Part shown: positions 57,340 to 61,586 of the stretch, piece by piece | Numbering within the stretch: the first letter of the stretch is position 1 | Layout: each line of letters starts with the position of its first letter | DNA from: Paenibacillus artemisiicola | GTDB taxonomy: Bacteria; Bacillota; Bacilli; Paenibacillales; Paenibacillaceae | Direction: 5' to 3' | Assembly: GCF_017652985.1 (NCBI RefSeq) | Contig: NZ_JAGGDJ010000035.1 | Coordinates: 1 to 61,586, forward strand | DNA: 61,586 bases | Program-made: the position numbers and the translations under genes | The notes under the pieces: generated by a model | What the model was told of the DNA's origin: nothing | The model's input: only the letters and a program-made list of their open reading frames with translations | Database searches by the model: none

Positions 57340-58035
57340 TCAACCTCCGCCTTGCTCGCCCATACCGCCATCGCCTTGGTCGCCGCCACCGCCGCCTTGA
57401 TCGCCTTGGTCGCCGCCTTCGCCTTCTTTCTGTTTCTGAACCTTCTCGTCCGGCTTCGGTTTAAGCTCTTCCTGGACCGCCTTTTTGAGCAGGTCGAGAA
57501 TTTCGAGCCGGTACAGCGGACTTTGCATCGATTCCTGCATGATCGTCATGACCTGTTTGCGGTATTGGGTGCTTTGCAGCACATCCAAAATCATTTTGTC
57601 CATTTCCGGGGTCTTCATCGCTTGAATCATGTCGCGCTGGTAGCTGGGGTCCTTCAGCAGATCCTTATGGATCTGTTTGTTCTGCTTGTTGACCGCCTTC
57701 GCGAATTCGCCGGCAAAGCGCGGATCCGTCATGAGCTTTTCGATGACTTTATTGTAATCCGGAGAAACGAGCGTTTCTTTGACCGCCATACGGACCTGCT
57801 CCTGATCTTGAACCGAGAGCAGCCTTGCCCCCAGACCGGTGTTGCCGGTGGTGGAGCTAGCCGATTCTTGAAGCGCCTTTTGCGCGTCTTCCGTTTTCAA
57901 AATATCGATAACCATCGACTTCATGTCTTTGTAGCTCATCGGTTCGCTCGATGCACTCGACGGCTCGGAACCGCAGCTCGAAAGCATGGAGGAAATAATT
58001 ATAGCGGCACCCACCAACAGGATACGCTTGCGCAT
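57340..58035 (-). CDS. gerD: Spore germination lipoprotein GerD
   Basis: 231 aa. Lipoprotein signal peptide with lipobox LSSC (Cys about 21). The helical core (about 35-190: SYKDMKSMVIDILKTEDAQK, NKVIEKLMTDPRF) is the GerD superhelical domain needed to cluster germinant receptors in the spore inner membrane. The last ~25 residues are a Gly/Gln/Asp tandem tract encoded by repeated GGCGATCAA-like units. Located between salA and kbaA as in Bacillus, on the opposite strand. Probably SigG-dependent; promoter not identified. Confidence 0.95.
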   Translation of the reverse strand: MRKRILLVGAAIIISSMLSSCGSEPSSASSEPMSYKDMKSMVIDILKTEDAQKALQESASSTTGNTGLGARLLSVQDQEQVRMAVKETLVSPDYNKVIEKLMTDPRFAGEFAKAVNKQNKQIHKDLLKDPSYQRDMIQAMKTPEMDKMILDVLQSTQYRKQVMTIMQESMQSPLYRLEILDLLKKAVQEELKPKPDEKVQKQKEGEGGDQGDQGGGGGDQGDGGMGEQGGG

Positions 58036-58093
58036 GTTGTCCCTTATCTCCCTTCTGAAATTGCGACATTGTCTTGGGTGTAGTATGCGACAA

Positions 58094-58373
58094 TGTTCAA
58101 GGGATTATCATGGACCCGGCGTAGCTTTTTGCGGCGGACATGGTAAAATGGAAAAGACCAAACATCCGCGGCTTGAAAAGCGAGGATTCATGCGGATGTA
58201 ACGGATCTGACTTCCACGAAGAAACAGTAGTCCGTTCTGAAACGCGTTGTACAGGCACGATACGGGCTTCGAACCACGCGATAAGTGGAAGCGGTTGAAT
58301 TTGGCGATGCCTTCATCCGCGCTCAATAAACGCATTTGGGATCATAAGGCTTTAAACAAAAACAAGCAATTTT
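58094..58373 (+). other. Intergenic stretch between gerD and kbaA, left part
   Basis: About 280 nt with no supported gene. A 78-codon frame (58247-58483) starts without a good RBS and has no recognisable domain. Short AT-rich tracts occur near 58340. Confidence 0.45.
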
Positions 58374-58484
58374 TCCGAAGCAAGTTTTTACTTAGCCATG
58401 GAAGCTATTCTCGAGGCACGCGCAAGATGCTTCGCAAAAACTTAAGTAACGCTTCCGAAGCAAGTTTTGTTTTAGCGAGTTAAG
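58374..58484 (+). repeat. Short repeat cluster upstream of kbaA
   Basis: TCCGAAGCAAGTTTT occurs twice, at 58374-58388 and 58454-58468, 80 bp apart. Between them GCTTCGCAAAAACTT (58430-58444) is close to the inverse of the same unit. The second copy lies between TAACGCT and AGCGAGTTA, so it can form a hairpin. It could be a dispersed intergenic repeat of this genome; only a genome search can tell. Confidence 0.55.
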
Positions 58485-58524
58485 CATTACCATGCATTTA
58501 ACAAAACTTTTAGGAGACATGATC

Positions 58525-59157
58525 GTGAACTTACGCAAATGGTTTTTCTTGTTTTGGAGCACGGCAGTGGTGGGGGGCGTCGTATCCGCCGTTGTCGGCA
58601 CCATCATGCAAGTGGTCGACCCCGATTTTGGCATACTCGGCTTAAAGGCGACGGGATTCAACCTGATGACGATGGCGCTCGTGGGACTCCTATTCGGCGT
58701 GTTCAGCCAAATGGGCTTTTTTTCGTACCTGACGCTTAATTACATCGCGCTCGGCGTACTGCGCAAAGGGTACCTGTGGAACGCGCTGCAGGCATATACG
58801 TCATTGTTCGCGCTTGGCGGCGTCGGCTATATGCTGTTCCAAAACCGCGGCGAGCTGGGCAACGGTTGGATCTTTTGGGCGCTTCCGCTCGCGCTCTTGC
58901 TGGCTGCCTGGGGAGTGGCCTACATAAAGGCGAAGCAAACCAATCATACGGCGTTTGTCCCCACGATGTTCCTGCTGATCGTCGTCACGCTGCTGGAGGC
59001 TTGGCAGGCGCTGCAAAGCAACGTCTCGGCGATGACCTTCATGGTCATTCCGATGTTCGTGTGCAACGCTTACCAAATCCTATGGCTGCACCGTCTGCTG
59101 CGCAAAGAACAAACGACCGGCTCCGCATCGTCGTCCAATGCGAAGCCGGTCGCGTAG
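58525..59157 (+). CDS. kbaA: KinB-signalling pathway activation protein KbaA
   Basis: 210 aa, six predicted membrane helices from residue 7 on (WFFLFWSTAVVGGVVSAVVG is the first). KbaA activates the sporulation kinase KinB in B. subtilis. GTG 58525 chosen: TAGGAG lies 8 nt upstream. In-frame ATGs at 58492 and 58519 are alternatives with no or too-close RBS. The 3' end contains a hairpin serving the convergent pdaB. Confidence 0.9.
   Translation: MNLRKWFFLFWSTAVVGGVVSAVVGTIMQVVDPDFGILGLKATGFNLMTMALVGLLFGVFSQMGFFSYLTLNYIALGVLRKGYLWNALQAYTSLFALGGVGYMLFQNRGELGNGWIFWALPLALLLAAWGVAYIKAKQTNHTAFVPTMFLLIVVTLLEAWQALQSNVSAMTFMVIPMFVCNAYQILWLHRLLRKEQTTGSASSSNAKPVA
59104..59151 (-). terminator. Probable pdaB terminator inside the kbaA 3' end
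   Basis: Arms 59115-59128 and 59138-59151 form a 14-position stem with one mismatch, followed on the minus strand by GTTTGTTCTTT. The hairpin lies within the last codons of kbaA, so the convergent transcripts overlap. Confidence 0.55.
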
Positions 59158-59169
59158 CGCCAGCCGGGC

Positions 59170-59973
59170 TTATTCTTCCGCGGAAGCGTCGAGCTGCTCG
59201 AACATCGCGGTTTTATCCTGTACCGTCTTGCCTTGCAGCTCCGTTTGCGAAATCAATTCCGAAACCGTCACGAACTCGTAGCCTTTGGCGCGCAGCTGGT
59301 CGATGATGGCGGGAAGGGCTTCATGCGTTTGTTTGACGGAATCGCTGGCATGCATCAGAATAATATCGCCGGGATGCGCCTTCGAGACGACGCGGTTCAC
59401 GATTTTATCCGTTCCGATGTTCATCCAGTCCTGCGAGTCGGTATCCCATTGAATGACCTTGTAATTCATTTGCTCGGCGATGCGAAGGACGCGCTTATCG
59501 AAATCGCCGTTCGGCAGCCGGATCAGAGTCGGCGTTTTGCCGGTCGCCTGGGTCAAAATCGTCTGAGCGGTTTCGATTTGCGTACGGATTTCTTCATCGG
59601 TGTACGTGCTATAATTGCCGTGCTTGTGACCGTGGCTGCCGATTTCGTAACCGGCGTCGACGATTTTTTTCACGATATCGGGATGCGTCTGGGTCCACGG
59701 GGAAGAGAGGAAGAACGTGACGTTTTTGACGCCTTTCTGCTGCAGCACGTCGAGAATCGGTTCGGCGCGCTTCTCGCCCCAGCTGATGTCGAAGGTTAAG
59801 GCAACCACCTTTTTGTCCGTCGGAACGCTGTAAATCGCCGCCGGTTGATCTTCCGCGAAGACCGTAATGTTGTCTTTCTCCGCGTAGATGATCCCCGCCG
59901 CGAAAATAATTCCGATCGTCATCAGGAAGTATCGTTTCAGTCGTTTACCGTTCATGACGTAAAACATATTCAT
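59170..59973 (-). CDS. pdaB: Polysaccharide deacetylase PdaB (sporulation)
   Basis: 267 aa. N-terminal signal-anchor helix (about 14-30), then a NodB domain: ALTFDISWGEKRA has the catalytic Asp region but with ISW in place of the usual DDGP, SHGHKHGNYS holds two metal-binding histidines, and IRLPNGDFDK and ILMHAS complete motifs 3-5. In B. subtilis PdaB maintains spores late in development. The altered motif 1 is common to the PdaB subfamily. Next to kbaA as in Bacillus. RBS GAGGAG is 13 nt from the ATG. Confidence 0.93.
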   Translation of the reverse strand: MNMFYVMNGKRLKRYFLMTIGIIFAAGIIYAEKDNITVFAEDQPAAIYSVPTDKKVVALTFDISWGEKRAEPILDVLQQKGVKNVTFFLSSPWTQTHPDIVKKIVDAGYEIGSHGHKHGNYSTYTDEEIRTQIETAQTILTQATGKTPTLIRLPNGDFDKRVLRIAEQMNYKVIQWDTDSQDWMNIGTDKIVNRVVSKAHPGDIILMHASDSVKQTHEALPAIIDQLRAKGYEFVTVSELISQTELQGKTVQDKTAMFEQLDASAEE

Positions 59974-60081
59974 ATGCGGATCGGCACTCCTCTCTTAATG
60001 GCTTGTATTAGTACAATCTATGCCCGTACCCTCAACTTATTCGTCCTAGCGCCAAAATAGCCCGATCGAGGTGAAATCCGA

Positions 60082-60699
60082 ATGTTCGCTCCAGCGGAAA
60101 TTTTTCGCCATTTGAAGTCGATGCGCCATTACCTTGCCTTCAGCACGGTGTTTTTGCTCGCCGGCATGGTTGTCGGGGCCACCAATCCCGGGTTGGACAG
60201 CTTTATGCAAAGTCAAATGAGCGGGTTGAAGAACGTCGCCCAAACGATAGACGCCAGCAGCCATCCCACGTTGTTTTTCATGGGGTTTATTTTTTTGAAT
60301 AACGCGATTAAAGCCATATTCGTCATGTATCTGGGAGCGTTGTTCGGCATCGTGCCCATTGTGTTTCTCGCGATTAACGGCATGCTGATCGGCTATCTGA
60401 TCCACCGGACGGCGGAACAGGGGGGCGGCGACATGGTGTTTACGGTCGTCGTAAAAGGCTTGCTTCCGCACGGGATCATCGAATTGGCCGCGATCGTAAT
60501 CGCCTGCGCCTACGGCTTGCGGTTCGGAAAACTGACGCTTCAGGGCGTCGGGACCGTTTTTAAGCGGACAAGCGGGTGGGGGAGGCAGTTCGAACAATTC
60601 CTGCAGCGAACCGTTCCCGTAATCGTCTTAATCGTCGTGATGCTGATCGTAGCGGCTGTTATTGAAAGCACGGTAACGGTTTGGTTGCTGGGGGAGTAA
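60082..60699 (+). CDS. SpoIIM-family membrane protein
   Basis: 205 aa, about five membrane helices; LFFMGFIFLNNAIKAI, FLAINGMLIGYL and GLLPHGIIELAAIVIA are the conserved SpoIIM/DUF95 elements (NN, G and LPHGxxE). SpoIIM is part of the engulfment machinery with SpoIID and SpoIIP. In Bacillus spoIIM lies elsewhere, so this could be the only copy relocated or a second one. RBS GAGGTG. Confidence 0.88.
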   Translation: MFAPAEIFRHLKSMRHYLAFSTVFLLAGMVVGATNPGLDSFMQSQMSGLKNVAQTIDASSHPTLFFMGFIFLNNAIKAIFVMYLGALFGIVPIVFLAINGMLIGYLIHRTAEQGGGDMVFTVVVKGLLPHGIIELAAIVIACAYGLRFGKLTLQGVGTVFKRTSGWGRQFEQFLQRTVPVIVLIVVMLIVAAVIESTVTVWLLGE

Positions 60700-60730
60700 T
60701 AAATTTTCCAATTTCTGTGCATACCATTAA

Positions 60731-60769
60731 AGCGGCGTTTATCGCGACATGCGATGAACGCTGTTTTTG
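60731..60769 (+). terminator. Terminator of the SpoIIM-family gene
   Basis: Stem of about 15 pairs, including G-T pairs, between AGCGGCGTTTATCGC (60731-60745) and GCGATGAACGCTGTT (60751-60765), loop GACAT, then TTTGG. Confidence 0.88.
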
Positions 60770-60900
60770 GTATCAGGGAAAGCGCACCGCAATCCCTTCT
60801 CTGACGGGACGGCTTGCCGAATCTTCGTAACGAAGGGCGGCAGCGGCTAACCCGTGGGCCGATGTTTGGCCGAATAAGCAAAGGGGGCCGCCAGACGGTT

Positions 60901-61122
60901 ATGCTCGGAATACTGTTCAACGACAAAGAATGCAAAGAGCTCGACTACGTACTACGCAAAGAACTTGACGAAATGCTGCTCGATTTGAACGATTCCCGGC
61001 TGGACGGAGATATTAAGACCGCTATTGCCAAACGCTACAGAGTGATTTTCAGGATGTTCGCCCGAATCGCCTCTCCGAAAGAACTGTCCCGCTATGTGCT
61101 GAACATGAGAATTTACCGCTAA
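60901..61122 (+). CDS. Small hypothetical protein beside the rRNA operon
   Basis: 73 aa from ATG 60901 (MLGILFNDKECKELDYVLRK). Mostly helical and charged, acidic in the first half (KELDEMLLDL) and basic in the second (AKRYRVIFRMFARI). No signal, membrane helix or known motif. The in-frame ATG at 60862 (MFGRISKGG) is an alternative start; AAGGGGG lies 14 nt before 60901, wider than normal. I recall similar proteins in Paenibacillus without assigned function. Confidence 0.72.
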   Translation: MLGILFNDKECKELDYVLRKELDEMLLDLNDSRLDGDIKTAIAKRYRVIFRMFARIASPKELSRYVLNMRIYR

Positions 61123-61130
61123 TTTCGGTC

Positions 61131-61146
61131 TATACACATGTGTATA
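61131..61146 (+). other. 16-bp perfect palindrome upstream of the rrn promoter
   Basis: TATACACATGTGTATA, followed by AATTTTTTC, 8 nt after the small gene and 19 nt before the rrn -35 box. It could be a weak terminator (6-pair stem with CATG loop and T-run) or a dimeric-regulator operator. Confidence 0.7.
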
Positions 61147-61165
61147 AATTTTTTCTTCAAACCCC

Positions 61166-61195
61166 TTGCATTGTTTATAAAGCCTGTGATATATT
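61166..61195 (+). promoter_or_regulatory. rRNA operon promoter
   Basis: TTGCAT (61166-61171), 18-bp spacer, TATATT (61190-61195) with an extended -10 TGA (61187-61189). The AT-rich stretch upstream may act as an UP element. Confidence 0.75.
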
Positions 61196-61373
61196 AATCA
61201 AGTCGCCGCTGAGACATGGGCGAACAAGCAAAAAACATTTGTTCCTTGAAAACTGAACAATGAGCGACCTGTCAAAAGGTTTTAACGAGTAAGTCAGCGA
61301 TGAGCTAACAAGCCATCCTTTCTGCGGAATGCTGCATGTCCAACCTCCGGTTGTACACGCAAACCAATCCGCT
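61196..61373 (+). other. rRNA leader region
   Basis: Includes the GTTCCTTGAAAACTGAACAA sequence (61240-61259) typical of Bacillales rRNA spacers and leaders (boxA-like antitermination and processing). The rest would pair with the 3' flank of 16S for RNase III processing. Confidence 0.7.
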
Positions 61374-61586
61374 TTTATGGAGAGTTTGATCCTGGCTCAG
61401 GACGAACGCTGGCGGCGTGCCTAATACATGCAAGTCGAGCGGATCTTCCCTTCGGGGAGGGTTAGCGGCGGACGGGTGAGTAACACGTAGGCAACCTGCC
61501 TGCAAGACCGGGATAACATTCGGAAACGAATGCTAATACCGGATACGCAGTATCCTCGCATGGGGAGACTGGGAAAGACGGTGCAA
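61374..61586 (+). rRNA. rrs: 16S ribosomal RNA, 5' part (truncated by window edge)
   Basis: Begins TTTATGGAGAGTTTGATCC and continues with CTGGCTCAGGACGAACGCTGG, the universal 16S 5' end, through the V1 region to the window end at about base 213. V1-V2 sequence is of Paenibacillaceae type by eye. Confidence 0.97.

Noticed and set aside
58247..58483. 78-codon frame in the gerD-kbaA spacer
   Set aside because: No convincing RBS; it crosses the short repeat cluster and has no family resemblance.
61196..61373. tRNA gene in the rRNA leader
   Set aside because: No cloverleaf or GTTCRANNC T-loop could be drawn; sequence fits a processing leader.

Overview
The window is a 61.6-kb stretch of core chromosome from a spore-forming, moderately GC-rich Firmicute, most likely a member of Paenibacillaceae (Paenibacillus or a close relative such as Cohnella). 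The grounds are the start of the 16S rRNA gene at the right edge, the ctsR-mcsA-mcsB-clpC order, a Bacillus-like ribosomal superoperon, and the sporulation and germination genes sigH, cwlD, gerD, kbaA and pdaB. The genus call is an inference from partial rRNA and synteny. The window is bounded by rRNA operons on both sides: the 3' end of a 5S gene at the left and the promoter, leader and first ~213 nt of a 16S gene at the right.

Layout. (1) 1-5060: 5S end and terminator, then the CtsR-controlled heat-shock operon ctsR-mcsA-mcsB-clpC with a textbook CtsR operator. (2) 5138-8570: radA and disA (DNA repair and c-di-AMP checkpoint) and pssA (phosphatidylserine synthase). (3) 8620-9024: a lone minus-strand gene of unknown function with a MazG-like C-terminal half. 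(4) 9205-13089: PIN/TRAM protein YacL, ispD-ispF (MEP isoprenoid pathway) and gltX. (5) 13128-17445: a cysteine T-box leader controlling cysE-cysS-mrnC-rlmB-rae1, most of which overlap by a few bases. (6) 17556-18424: sigH. (7) 18681-30596: rpmG-secE-nusG, rplKA, an L10 leader with attenuator and rplJL, an RsmC-like methyltransferase, and rpoB-rpoC. (8) 30737-35635: rplGB-rpsL-rpsG-fusA-tuf. (9) 35835-51219: the S10-spc-alpha superoperon, from rpsJ through secY-adk-map-KOW-infA-rpmJ-rpsM-rpsK-rpoA to rplQ. (10) 51259-53118: truA and the rplM-rpsI pair with an L13-type leader. (11) 53143-55137: cysH-sat, an assimilatory sulfate reduction pair. (12) 55246-60769: cwlD, salA/mrp, gerD (minus), kbaA, pdaB (minus) and a SpoIIM-like membrane protein, mostly sporulation functions. 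(13) 60901-61586: a small conserved-looking hypothetical gene, a 16-bp perfect palindrome and the next rRNA operon.

How it works together. The region concentrates the translation, transcription and protein-export core (rRNA, r-proteins, RNA polymerase, SecE/SecY, elongation factors, tRNA charging). Small modules for stress proteolysis, isoprenoid and lipid synthesis, cysteine supply and sporulation are embedded between these. Control visible in the sequence includes a CtsR box, a T-box riboswitch (UGC specifier, UGGA acceptor-pairing bases), r-protein leaders ahead of rplJ and rplM, and about a dozen SigA-type promoters and intrinsic terminators.

I looked for an undescribed system and did not find a convincing one. 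There are no mobile elements, CRISPR arrays, phage genes or defence islands. The less explained items are the minus-strand MazG-like gene, the 73-residue gene next to the right-hand rRNA operon, the palindrome beside the rrn promoter, a short repeat cluster upstream of kbaA, and several strong intercistronic hairpins without T-runs.
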